NCBI GenBank assembly: GCA_000513555.1 | Contig: ALYD01000020.1 | Coordinates: 1-51,177 of the forward strand | Direction of reading: 5' to 3' | Source of the DNA: Lachnospiraceae bacterium JC7 | GTDB lineage: Bacteria; Bacillota; Clostridia; Lachnospirales; Lachnospiraceae | Length of the DNA: 51,177 nt | Shown here: piece by piece, positions 31,405-38,916 of the stretch | How positions within the stretch are numbered: the stretch's first letter is position 1 | How the letters are laid out: every line of letters starts with the position of its first letter | Notes under the pieces: generated by a model | Seen by the model: only the letters and a program-made list of their open reading frames with translations | What the model was told of the DNA's origin: nothing | The model's database searches: none | Made by a program: the position numbers and the translations under genes

Positions 31405-32784
31405 TCACAAACTTTCCGGATTTATTTCCTTATTGACGATCTCGGTGATACGAATACCGAAATTATCTTCAACTACAACTATATCTCCACGAGCTATGCA
31501 CTCTCCGTTTACATAGAGATCTGCCTGCTCACCGGCCATCTTATCCAGAACCACAAGGGAACCCTGTGTAAATTCAAGGATATCTTTAACAAGCTTCTTG
31601 GTTCTTCCGATTTCAACCGAAATCTCGAGAGGAACCTTCATGAGCATTTCCTTATTTTCTTCCTGCTCACCGGAATCTTCACTTTCACCGTATTCAGGTG
31701 AATTAAGCGAAGTCACCTTAACTCCCTGCCTGTTCCTGCCTGCTCTTCTGTCTTCCTCTATGTCCTTGATGAGCTGCATCATCTGAGTCTGTGACTGCTG
31801 CATCTGATTAAGCAGCTGTAGCGTCATCGGATCCGGTGCTCCCGGAGTACCCTGTACATATTGAGGTGCCATGGCAGGTGCTGCCGCTGCAGGCATAGGC
31901 TGTGGAGCCGGCGCTGCTGCCGCAGGAGCCGGTGCAGGTGGTGGAGGTGCTGCTGCAGGTGCAGGTGGTGGAGGTGGCGCTGCTGCCGCAGGAGCCGGTG
32001 CAGGCTCAGGTGCAGGTGCCGCTGCCGCTCCTCCGTTAAGGAGTGCATCCACAGTAGCCTGATCAAGCGGTCCGCTGGAACCGGAAGCCGCTGGAGCCGG
32101 TGCAGGCTCAGGTGCGGGTGCTGCCTCTTCTGCAGGTGCTGCCGCCGCTGCTCCATCGTCTCCTTCGTCACTGCTTAGTTCTATTCCGAACTGCTCTGCA
32201 AATGGTACGAGGAGCCTTCTTACGAGTGATACCGACATGATATTCAGGAACTCACTCTCCAGCTGCTTGTCCTCGATCTCCAAGGTAAAGCAGACTACAA
32301 CTCGTTCCTCATCACCCGGAAAATATTTATCCTTAAATTCTTCTTCATTGGGAACTTCAAAAGACACCGGCGTAGAGATATCTACCGTCACACCGAGAAA
32401 TTCAGAAAGAGCGGTGGCAGAAGAACCCATCATCTGGTTCATGACTTCTCTTATGGCAGATGCATTCATCTCATCCATAACGAAATCTTCTTCAGGGATG
32501 TCCATACCCATCATCATACTGACGATGACACGTACATCATTCCTGCTGAACATCATGACATTTCTGCCATCCAGCCCCTTTACATATGAAATCTCTACAC
32601 CAACTGCAGGTTCAAGCTCTCTGAACTCGAACTCCGAACGATTCTGCACATGTACAACAGGCGTAGTGATGTTGACCTTCGTACCGAGCATTGTAGATAA
32701 TGCTGTTGCCGATGAGCCAAGGCTGATATTCATTATCTCGCCTATGGCGTCAATTTCCATGTTATTAAAGCGACCAGCACCCAT
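31405..32784 (-). CDS. fliY: FliY (CheC-FliN fusion), motor switch and CheY-P phosphatase
   Basis: 459 aa. The CheC-like domain (about 1-205) has two intact active-site patterns, DAIGEIMN...P and SAIREVMN...P, each with the x22 spacing to proline. A long Ala/Pro linker (about 218-320) leads to a FliN/SpoA domain (about 375-455; EISVEIGRTKKLVKDILEFT, GSLVVLDKMAGEQADLYVNG). The protein forms the lower C-ring and removes phosphate from CheY-P. The linker is encoded by internal DNA repeats (31910-32004) and is unusually long. Next to fliM-cheY-flgC. Confidence 0.94.
   Translation of the reverse strand: MGAGRFNNMEIDAIGEIMNISLGSSATALSTMLGTKVNITTPVVHVQNRSEFEFRELEPAVGVEISYVKGLDGRNVMMFSRNDVRVIVSMMMGMDIPEEDFVMDEMNASAIREVMNQMMGSSATALSEFLGVTVDISTPVSFEVPNEEEFKDKYFPGDEERVVVCFTLEIEDKQLESEFLNIMSVSLVRRLLVPFAEQFGIELSSDEGDDGAAAAAPAEEAAPAPEPAPAPAASGSSGPLDQATVDALLNGGAAAAPAPEPAPAPAAAAPPPPPAPAAAPPPPAPAPAAAAPAPQPMPAAAAPAMAPQYVQGTPGAPDPMTLQLLNQMQQSQTQMMQLIKDIEEDRRAGRNRQGVKVTSLNSPEYGESEDSGEQEENKEMLMKVPLEISVEIGRTKKLVKDILEFTQGSLVVLDKMAGEQADLYVNGECIARGDIVVVEDNFGIRITEIVNKEINPESL
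31910..32004. repeat. 29-bp direct repeat within fliY linker
   Basis: Identical 29-bp units at 31910-31938 and 31976-32004, 66 bp apart, lie in a G/C-rich Ala-Pro coding tract that extends roughly 31861-32150. The tract is likely to vary in length between strains by slippage or recombination. Confidence 0.85.
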
Positions 32785-32813
32785 TAGCTACTCTCCTTTA
32801 CCCCTCATACTAG

Positions 32814-33266
32814 TTAAACTTTGATCTCAAGTGCCTTCTGTGCCATCGCCTTCATAGCATTAAGTGCAGTAACGTTCGCTTCATAAGATCTGGTAGCGGA
32901 CATACTGTCTACTGTTTCCTTCAGTACATCAACATTGGGCATTTCTACATATCCATCCGCATCCGCATCAGGATGGGCCGGATTAAATACTCGTTTCATC
33001 TCACGTGTATCTGCGATGATCTGCGACACGCGGACTCCCGATTTTGTTGCGGTATGAAAGCCTTTTCCCAACTGGGCGTTTCTAAACGCTTCAGCAAAAG
33101 ATCCCTCACCAAAGCTTTCAAACACGACATCCTTTCGCTGATACGGGCCCCCGGCTTCAGTCCGGGTCGTATCAACATTGGCAATATTCTCTGCAGCTAT
33201 GTCCATCCGGATGCGCTGAGCGCTCATTCCGGATGCACAAATATCAAAAGAGCTCAAATAAGACAT
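32814..33266 (-). CDS. flgC: FlgC, proximal rod protein, in an unusual position
   Basis: 150 aa. FDICASGMSAQRIRMDIAAE followed by NIANVDTTRTEAGGPYQRKD is the FlgC N-terminus; the C-terminus is MSATRSYEANVTALNAMKAM. Full FlgC length. The start at 33266 is six bases beyond AGAGGGATGAAG; ATG 33272 abuts the SD. FlgC normally sits between flgB and fliE; here it lies between cheY and fliY with no flgB in the window. A hairpin (33298-33320) precedes it. Confidence 0.93.
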   Translation of the reverse strand: MSYLSSFDICASGMSAQRIRMDIAAENIANVDTTRTEAGGPYQRKDVVFESFGEGSFAEAFRNAQLGKGFHTATKSGVRVSQIIADTREMKRVFNPAHPDADADGYVEMPNVDVLKETVDSMSATRSYEANVTALNAMKAMAQKALEIKV

Positions 33267-33297
33267 CTTCATCCCTCTTTTCTGATACAACAGCTCC

Positions 33298-33320
33298 CGG
33301 ATACCAAAACTCAGTATCCG
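33298..33320 (-). other. Hairpin between cheY and flgC
   Basis: CGGATAC (33298-33304) and GTATCCG (33314-33320) are perfect complements with a 9-nt loop. No T-tract follows on the minus strand, so mRNA processing or stability is more likely than termination. Confidence 0.5.
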
Positions 33321-33357
33321 AAAGACCGGAGTCGCAGGAGAATGCTGTCCTTGACCT

Positions 33358-33726
33358 TTAAGAGCCGAGTATATTCTTTACTGTAGAAGTAATTCTCTCA
33401 GCGTTAAACGGCTTAACAACGAAATCTCTCGCGCCGGACTTTATAGCATCAACTACCATTGATTCCTGTCCCATGGCTGTACACATAACGATCTTGGCAT
33501 CAGGGTGTGATTCCTTGATCTTCTTAAGTGCCTGCAGTCCGTCCATGTTAGGCATGGTGATATCCATGATAACAAGATCCGGATTCTCCTCATCAAACTT
33601 CTTTACTGCTTCTGCGCCATCCTGTGCCTCAACATATTCACAGTCAGCAAAGCCACCCTTTGTAAGTGAATTCTTAACCATCATGCGCATGAATGCAGCA
33701 TCATCAACCAGCATAATCTTTGCCAT
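33358..33726 (-). CDS. cheY: CheY response regulator
   Basis: 122-aa single receiver domain: acid pair DD8-9 (IMLVDDAAF), phospho-acceptor Asp55 (LVIMDITMPNMDG), Thr83 (VMCTAMG) and Lys105 (DFVVKPF). Phosphorylated CheY binds FliM/FliY to control rotation. It lies between fliM and flgC. Confidence 0.95.
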   Translation of the reverse strand: MAKIMLVDDAAFMRMMVKNSLTKGGFADCEYVEAQDGAEAVKKFDEENPDLVIMDITMPNMDGLQALKKIKESHPDAKIVMCTAMGQESMVVDAIKSGARDFVVKPFNAERITSTVKNILGS

Positions 33727-33788
33727 ACTTTTTTTCTCCTAGCTTTTAATATTGTTTACATTTATATAATGAACTGTGTTAAGAAGCC

Positions 33789-34907
33789 TTATCCGGTCTT
33801 CTGTTCCACAGATTCACCCAACAGTGCCGCGATCTCATCCTCTTCAGATCCCTTCTCTTTTCCCACAGCTTTGATCCTTTCATCGATCCTTACAGCTATG
33901 TTCTTTTTGTAGATGCCCATGGTACCCATGAACCAAGGCTGCCTGCCTACAAAGAGCTTGACCTGACTCTTGGAGGATTTGTTCATATCTATTACATCCC
34001 CTACCTGAAGATGATAAACATCACTGATATCCAGCCTGATGATTCCAAGCTGTCCTGTGATAGGGAATCTTGTATCCTTAATGTGATTCAGTATCACATC
34101 GGAATTGTTCTCATATGAGAAACCTCTTGCTATATGCTTACGGTTATCTATGATCTTGAAAATATGTTCAAGAAGAGTTCCCGGTATACATAGTCTTATT
34201 TTCTCGGCTGCAAGTCCTGATACGTCAACGTTTAGAACTATAATTACAACCGTCTCATCGAGACCTATTTCCTGTGTCATGGAAGGGTTCTCTTCTACTC
34301 TCTGCATCTTGAAATTGATGTTTATGTAGTTAGAGAATCCATCATCCATTGAATGGATGATATAATCCAGGACTCTTCGATAAAGAGCCATCTCAACGTC
34401 CGTATAACGATAGTTATCTTCAACCCTGATAACAGAATCCCCTCCGCCAAGCATATGGTTAATAAGAGTGATAATCAGTCCCGGTGTCGCATATATCATC
34501 ATCGGAACATTACTCTTCCCCTTATCGCTGAAATGCGTGTCAACTATGGACATACAGTCGTTCTCATGGAACATGTTAACGTACTCATAGTAACGGCTCT
34601 CTCTGAGCTCGATAACCGTGATATCCGTCATTACACGGAACACACCGTTTACCTGTGACGTAAGGATACGCGCATAGTTCTCATAAATACTGCGCAGAAG
34701 CTTGATCTTCTCCTTCGTAAACTTACGAGGACTGTAGAAGTCATACTTGTTGTAGTTCTCTTCTTCCTTGACTTCCGGTTCTGCGACAGCCTCTTTTTTG
34801 GTCTCTACTTTTTTTTCTTCCGCCGGTGCAGAACTTCCTCCTCCGCCACCGCCAGCCATGGATTTAAGTAGTTCATCAATCTGACTTTGCGATAGTACGT
34901 CTGCCAT
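33789..34907 (-). CDS. fliM: FliM, motor switch protein
   Basis: 372 aa. The N-terminal CheY-binding motif LSQSQIDELLKSM is joined by a Gly-rich and Lys/Glu-rich linker to the middle domain (about 70-270, LTSQVNGVFRVMTDITVIEL) and a C-terminal SpoA domain (PITGQLGIIRLDISDVYHLQ). It couples CheY-P binding to rotor switching. It directly follows motB; fliL, often found between them, is absent. Confidence 0.95.
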   Translation of the reverse strand: MADVLSQSQIDELLKSMAGGGGGGSSAPAEEKKVETKKEAVAEPEVKEEENYNKYDFYSPRKFTKEKIKLLRSIYENYARILTSQVNGVFRVMTDITVIELRESRYYEYVNMFHENDCMSIVDTHFSDKGKSNVPMMIYATPGLIITLINHMLGGGDSVIRVEDNYRYTDVEMALYRRVLDYIIHSMDDGFSNYININFKMQRVEENPSMTQEIGLDETVVIIVLNVDVSGLAAEKIRLCIPGTLLEHIFKIIDNRKHIARGFSYENNSDVILNHIKDTRFPITGQLGIIRLDISDVYHLQVGDVIDMNKSSKSQVKLFVGRQPWFMGTMGIYKKNIAVRIDERIKAVGKEKGSEEDEIAALLGESVEQKTG

Positions 34908-34952
34908 ATGTTAAACACCCCACTTCATACTCTGTTTAACAACCCTTCTTTA

Positions 34953-36014
34953 CTATCCGGCAGGTACCTGTCCGGATACAGCCTGGTCGGCCTGTAAAGC
35001 TGCATCCAGTGAATTGATATCATCCACTGCATTGGCTGCATATTCCTGATATTCAGCCTGACCCGACACTCCTTCGGCGGATGAGCTAATGTTCGACGCA
35101 TCATCCTGAGCAGGAGTGATGACTGTCGTTTCTCCACTTGTGCCGGCAGATACTCCATCATCTGCCGGTGCGGCACTTTCACCTGTCGTAATGATGGTCG
35201 TGTCCGCATTTACACCTTCATTGAGTTCCTTATAATACTGATCCATGTCTCGTACGGCACCGTCCTTATCTATCATAAGGATCTCGACTCTTCGGTTGGC
35301 AGCACGTCCCTCGCTTGTGCTGTTATCCTCCAGAGGTCTGAACTGTCCGTATCCGATACTTACCAGCTTATCAGGATCAAGGAAGTTTTTATTTTGTATA
35401 TAGATAACAACCTCTGCCGCTCTCATGGAGCTCAGCATTCGGTCATTTCTGGCGTTATTAATACGTACAGGATCAGCCTGAGCCGTATGTCCCATTACGT
35501 TTACCTGTGAGATAAGTTCGTTGTCGTTCTTAATGACATCGCAGAAGATATCCAATGTCCTTTGTCCCTGTTCAGTAAGTGCTGAACTGTCTCCTGCGAA
35601 GAAGGCCTTATCCTTAAATACTACAAAGGTGTAATCTTCACCTCTTGTTACGGTAACACCTTCTACACCGGCCTCATTCAGAGCCCTTGCGATCTGAAGA
35701 TAGATCTGAGAAAGATCCGATTCCTGTATCAGATTCTCCTCGATCTCCGGATTTCCGATGATACCCTCCGGCTGTACTCCGTCCTCAACCACCTGGCTGT
35801 TTACAAGTGCTGTGTCTTTGTTGGCTTCGGCAGCACGTTCACTGGGAGTTTTACCATCGGGATAAATACTTCTTACGAAAAGATCCCACTTGGCACTGTC
35901 TACACTTGACATGGAGTACAGTAGAACGAAAAAGCAAAGAAGCAAGGTTACGAGGTCACCATATGTGTCCATCCAGCTTCCGCCTTCGTCACCGCCTCCC
36001 CCTTTCTTTTTCAT
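34953..36014 (-). CDS. motB: MotB, stator protein with extended C-terminal tail
   Basis: 353 aa. One membrane helix carries the proton-binding Asp20 (WMDTYGDLVTLLLCFFVLLY). A plug and linker are followed by the OmpA-like peptidoglycan-binding domain (about 125-250; VNVMGHTAQADPVRINNARN, ANRRVEILMI). About 95 further residues, Ala/Ser/Thr/Asp-rich, extend beyond the usual end (B. subtilis MotB is about 261 aa). The tail would lie outside the membrane. It starts 3 nt after motA. Confidence 0.94.
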   Translation of the reverse strand: MKKKGGGGDEGGSWMDTYGDLVTLLLCFFVLLYSMSSVDSAKWDLFVRSIYPDGKTPSERAAEANKDTALVNSQVVEDGVQPEGIIGNPEIEENLIQESDLSQIYLQIARALNEAGVEGVTVTRGEDYTFVVFKDKAFFAGDSSALTEQGQRTLDIFCDVIKNDNELISQVNVMGHTAQADPVRINNARNDRMLSSMRAAEVVIYIQNKNFLDPDKLVSIGYGQFRPLEDNSTSEGRAANRRVEILMIDKDGAVRDMDQYYKELNEGVNADTTIITTGESAAPADDGVSAGTSGETTVITPAQDDASNISSSAEGVSGQAEYQEYAANAVDDINSLDAALQADQAVSGQVPAG

Positions 36015-36017
36015 AGC

Positions 36018-36821
36018 TTACTTACCTCCTCCGTCTCCGGCCTTCTTGAGAAGCTTGGTCTGCTGACCACGCTGCAGTGATGCAAGAAGATGTTCTCTGA
36101 TATACTTAGGGTTCTCTCCTGCCTGTATGGAGATAACGCCTTCTATAACCGTCGAGCAGTAGAGGACTTCCTCTCCCTCACGTACTGCAAGCTTCTGTGC
36201 GATAGGGTGGAAAATAACATTTGAGAACGCTGAGCCATAGAAAGTTGTGATCATGGCAACACCCATATCCTGACCAAGGGTACTTGCTCCTCCAGAACCT
36301 GAAAGATCCATACCTCTAAGCATGTTTACAAGTCCTACAAGGGTTCCGATCATACCGAAGGCCGGTGCAAGTGCCGAACCCTTGATGTAAAGACCTCTCG
36401 CCTCATCATGGCGGGTCATCATATCTTCAACCTGACGTTCAAGAATAAATCTTACCTTGTCAGGATCGTTAGCATCTACGATCATGAGGACCGCTGATTT
36501 AAAAAACGGTTCCTTTATCTCACCTGCTTTTTCTTCCAGAGCCAGAAGTCCGCTCTGTCTCGCTATCATAGCGAGATCAACAAGCTGTTCTACAGTCTTC
36601 GGAACATCATACTTCTTTCCGCCTCTTAAACAGGTTCCAATATGTTTAGGTATATCCTTCAGTATTCTGAAGGGGTAACAAGCTATAAGACAGGCGATAG
36701 TACCGCCGATAACTATGACAAAGGAAGGAACATCTACGAAGTTTCCCAACTTGTCCATTCCGATACCGTTGACGATCAGAGCCGCTGCTATGATCCAACC
36801 GATGATAATCGTTAAATCCAT
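36018..36821 (-). CDS. motA: MotA, stator proton-channel protein
   Basis: 267 aa with four membrane helices and the cytoplasmic loop KVRFILERQVEDMMTRHDEA; APAFGMIGTLVGLVNMLRGM is the MotA signature. It pairs with MotB to form the ion-driven stator. Followed directly by motB. A leader with two hairpins separates it from flbD. Confidence 0.95.
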   Translation of the reverse strand: MDLTIIIGWIIAAALIVNGIGMDKLGNFVDVPSFVIVIGGTIACLIACYPFRILKDIPKHIGTCLRGGKKYDVPKTVEQLVDLAMIARQSGLLALEEKAGEIKEPFFKSAVLMIVDANDPDKVRFILERQVEDMMTRHDEARGLYIKGSALAPAFGMIGTLVGLVNMLRGMDLSGSGGASTLGQDMGVAMITTFYGSAFSNVIFHPIAQKLAVREGEEVLYCSTVIEGVISIQAGENPKYIREHLLASLQRGQQTKLLKKAGDGGGK

Positions 36822-36847
36822 TACCTAAGCCTCCATATGATGGGATA

Positions 36848-36903
36848 TCGGTTCTCCTGATTCCCTGTGAACCGACACTGTACTCAGGTCTCTAAAGAGA
36901 CCT
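36848..36903 (-). promoter_or_regulatory. Two hairpins in flbD-motA spacer, one presenting ACAGGGA
   Basis: Minus strand, first AGGTCTC-TTTA-GAGACCT (36886-36903), then TCGGTTC/GAACCGA (36848-36854 with 36869-36875) with a 14-nt loop. The loop contains ACAGGGA, an exact match to the ACARGGA core of the CsrA consensus, and a second GGA. The motA SD (GGAGG) lies 18-22 nt further on. Binding by CsrA is inferred. Confidence 0.5.
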
Positions 36904-36915
36904 ATGCCCCCTCAC

Positions 36916-37131
36916 TCACATTCCATCATCCGAAACTACAACTTTCCCCAATATAACAACATCGTGAAGAAATCTCTTTATCTGTTCCTCTATATCCTCA
37001 AGAGTATTCCTGACGATATAGTAGTCACCTGTGGTCAGTTTCACCTTGGTCTCAGGTATCTTCTCCACACTCAGGATCTGGAGGTAACTCACGTATAACG
37101 GTTCCCCGTTCAATCGTATGAGCTCTATCAT
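36916..37131 (-). CDS. swrD: FlbD/SwrD motor-power protein
   Basis: 71 aa. MIELIRLNGEPLYVSYLQIL and TTGDYYIVRNTLEDIEEQIK match the FlbD (YlzI/SwrD) family, found between flgE and motA in many Firmicutes. SwrD raises motor torque in B. subtilis, probably through the stators. Full family length. A sigma-28-like promoter lies just upstream. Confidence 0.92.
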   Translation of the reverse strand: MIELIRLNGEPLYVSYLQILSVEKIPETKVKLTTGDYYIVRNTLEDIEEQIKRFLHDVVILGKVVVSDDGM

Positions 37132-37152
37132 AAATTTATATACCCTCTCATT

Positions 37153-37180
37153 TTATCGGCTATAGCGGCGCTAAGTATAA
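37153..37180 (-). promoter_or_regulatory. Sigma-28-like promoter of flbD-motAB
   Basis: Minus strand: TTAT (37177-37180), 16-nt spacer, perfect GCCGATAA (37153-37160). It is internal to the large cluster, so stator and downstream genes could receive extra late-class transcription. The spacer overlaps the hairpin at 37162-37190. Confidence 0.55.
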
Positions 37181-37190
37181 CGCCGCTATC
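37162..37190 (-). terminator. Hairpin after flgE (attenuator or partial terminator)
   Basis: ATAGCGGCG and CGCCGCTAT are perfect 9-bp arms with a 10-nt loop. No T-run follows on the minus strand, so it may be a 3'-stabilising or partial termination structure between highly expressed flgE and flbD. Confidence 0.6.
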
Positions 37191-37224
37191 AAAATTTTTA
37201 ATTATTTTAAGCGTTATTATAAGC

Positions 37225-38307
37225 TTATCTCTTCATATTTACAAGTTCCTGCAGTATTTCATCAGAAACAGTAATTATTTTTGAATTAGCCTGGAAGCCT
37301 CTTTGGGTAGTTATCATGTCTGAAAATTCCTTCGCAAGATCGGTATTGGAACCTTCAACATATCCTGCCATGAGGCTCGGTGTTGCACCTGTAGCTGGCT
37401 CAGAAGCACATACAGCTCCTGTATTATCACCCGATTTTGCATTAAAAGTGTTGTTTCCTGCCTTTGTAAGACCCCCCTGATTTTGGAAGGATGCAACAGC
37501 CACCTTACCTATGATGATCGTAGTCTCTGTCGTACTAGTGTCACTGGCACTCTTTTTGGCCTCTACAACTGCTTTAATAACTCCATCATTTCCAATTTCA
37601 ACACTTTTAAGCTGTATTCCAGTCCCTGTATAATCTTCGGCCTTTGTAGAAACTTTACCCGGATCAGTAGCAGTAACTTCTTTTATTACTACATTTGTAT
37701 TAGGTGCCCTAAGTGCATATATCTTCTGCTCGCCAGCTTCAGTACCTCCATAATAGGACGGATCTGTATATGTGTCCGGTCTGAAACCGTATACAAAATT
37801 ACCATTTGAATCTACTATATACCCGTTAGAATCCACACTAAACTGACCGACTCTGGTATATGCAAAATTTGCATTCTTCATAGCTGAAGTTACCGCACTC
37901 ATATCAGCATTTGCCGTTTTATTATTAGCTAAAACGCCTCTCTCATCATTGGATGCACTAGTAACAAAGAATCCCGCTCCGTTTACACATGCACTAAATC
38001 CCCCTAGGAAGGTAGGTGTTGAAGATGTAAAATCCGTTGCAATGCTTCCTGTAAGTGAACCATAACCATACTGAGAAGCATTCAATCCTCCTGAAACCTC
38101 ACTTCCTTTAGCAGTTGTTGTTGTAGCTGTTGTAGCTGTATTACCCTGAGATGAAGCTACTGTTGTCTGATACATGGTATCCTTGAAGCTGAAGGTCTGA
38201 GCCTTGAAACCAAAGGTGTTAACGTTTGCGATATTGTTACTGATAACATCCAGCTTGTTCTGATGAGCTCTTAAACCTGCTACGCCTGAATCCATTGCTC
38301 TTAACAT
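37225..38307 (-). CDS. flgE: FlgE, hook protein
   Basis: 360 aa. AMDSGVAGLRAHQNKLDVIS, then NNIANVNTFGFKAQTFSFKD (hook N-terminus), and C-terminal SNTDLAKEFSDMITTQRGFQ with ANSKIITVSDEILQELV. It polymerises into the universal joint. Shorter than enteric hooks, with a Thr/Ala-rich variable centre. AAAGGA is eight bases before the ATG. It is preceded by a 160-nt structured leader. Confidence 0.93.
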   Translation of the reverse strand: MLRAMDSGVAGLRAHQNKLDVISNNIANVNTFGFKAQTFSFKDTMYQTTVASSQGNTATTATTTTAKGSEVSGGLNASQYGYGSLTGSIATDFTSSTPTFLGGFSACVNGAGFFVTSASNDERGVLANNKTANADMSAVTSAMKNANFAYTRVGQFSVDSNGYIVDSNGNFVYGFRPDTYTDPSYYGGTEAGEQKIYALRAPNTNVVIKEVTATDPGKVSTKAEDYTGTGIQLKSVEIGNDGVIKAVVEAKKSASDTSTTETTIIIGKVAVASFQNQGGLTKAGNNTFNAKSGDNTGAVCASEPATGATPSLMAGYVEGSNTDLAKEFSDMITTQRGFQANSKIITVSDEILQELVNMKR

Positions 38308-38467
38308 ATTTTTAATCCTTTCTATCCGGGATAAAGCCCAAAGTCCCCCTCAGGGGGTACGGTACCCCCCACATCCTTTACGGCCATTCCCGATCTTTCG
38401 TGATAGAAAGTGCTGTTCCGGACACGTCACTTCAGGGCGTGTCTACGGCATCCTGTAAAGGTCCTGC
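38308..38467 (-). ncRNA. Structured leader of flgE, candidate cis-regulatory RNA
   Basis: Minus-strand RNA: P1 joins CCTTTAC (38455-38461) to GTAAAGG (38375-38381). Inside it are P2 GACACG/CGTGTC (38438-38443 with 38421-38426) and P3 CTTTC/GAAAG (38406-38410 with 38395-38399), making a three-way junction. Downstream, one GGGGG-complementary tract can pair with either of two flanks (38345-38370). The nine bases CTTTCTATC of P3 (38402-38410) are also perfectly complementary to GATAGAAAG at 38318-38326, which overlaps the flgE SD. The alternative pairings would expose or hide the SD. No known riboswitch class was recognised. Confidence 0.5.
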
Positions 38468-38863
38468 CTACATAAAAACTGCACTGTCTATATTTGTTAA
38501 TGTCTTATTCTTCATGTCATTTTCTGCCATGGTAGTTACCACGACGTTATTTGGTACGTTCACTATAAAGATTCCCTGCCGGCCTATCACTGCCACATCC
38601 CTGGCACCTTTCTTCCTTGCCTCTTCCACTGCATGTTGGAGATCATCCATGAGCCCTTCGCTCATTTCGATATTTCTCTCCTCCAGCCGTTTCGCTGCAT
38701 GTTTACTGAAGCTGAGTTCCTCTCTTACCTGCCGGTTAAGTTTGTATAACTCGTCTTGAAAGGAAGGGCCATTATCTTTAGAAACTGTAGCCTGACTCGT
38801 CTTTTCAACTAAGTTCTGATACTGAACGGACTGAATCTTTCTAGCATTAAGATCAAAATCCAT
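38468..38863 (-). CDS. Flagellar operon protein (conserved, upstream of flgE)
   Basis: 131 aa. ELSFSKHAAKRLEERNIEMS and GARDVAVIGRQGIFIVNVPN match the small 'flagellar operon protein' family that lies between flgD and flgE in Firmicutes and spirochaetes. Its function is not established; it may be tied to hook assembly. Its stop codon lies at the start of the structured flgE leader. Confidence 0.85.
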   Translation of the reverse strand: MDFDLNARKIQSVQYQNLVEKTSQATVSKDNGPSFQDELYKLNRQVREELSFSKHAAKRLEERNIEMSEGLMDDLQHAVEEARKKGARDVAVIGRQGIFIVNVPNNVVVTTMAENDMKNKTLTNIDSAVFM

Positions 38864-38916
38864 TGCTGTTCCTTTCCTGATCTACTATTCAATTTTTATT
38901 TTCTGATTACATGTTA

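Noticed and set aside
31861..32178. Arg/Cys-rich and Gly/Ala-rich plus-strand frames in the fliY linker
   Set aside because: Produced by the G/C-rich repeat that encodes the Ala-Pro linker; low complexity only.
38308..38467. Known c-di-GMP-I (GEMM) riboswitch in the flgE leader
   Set aside because: The conserved GACGCAAAGCC-type core and tetraloop receptor are absent; only the general branched shape is similar.
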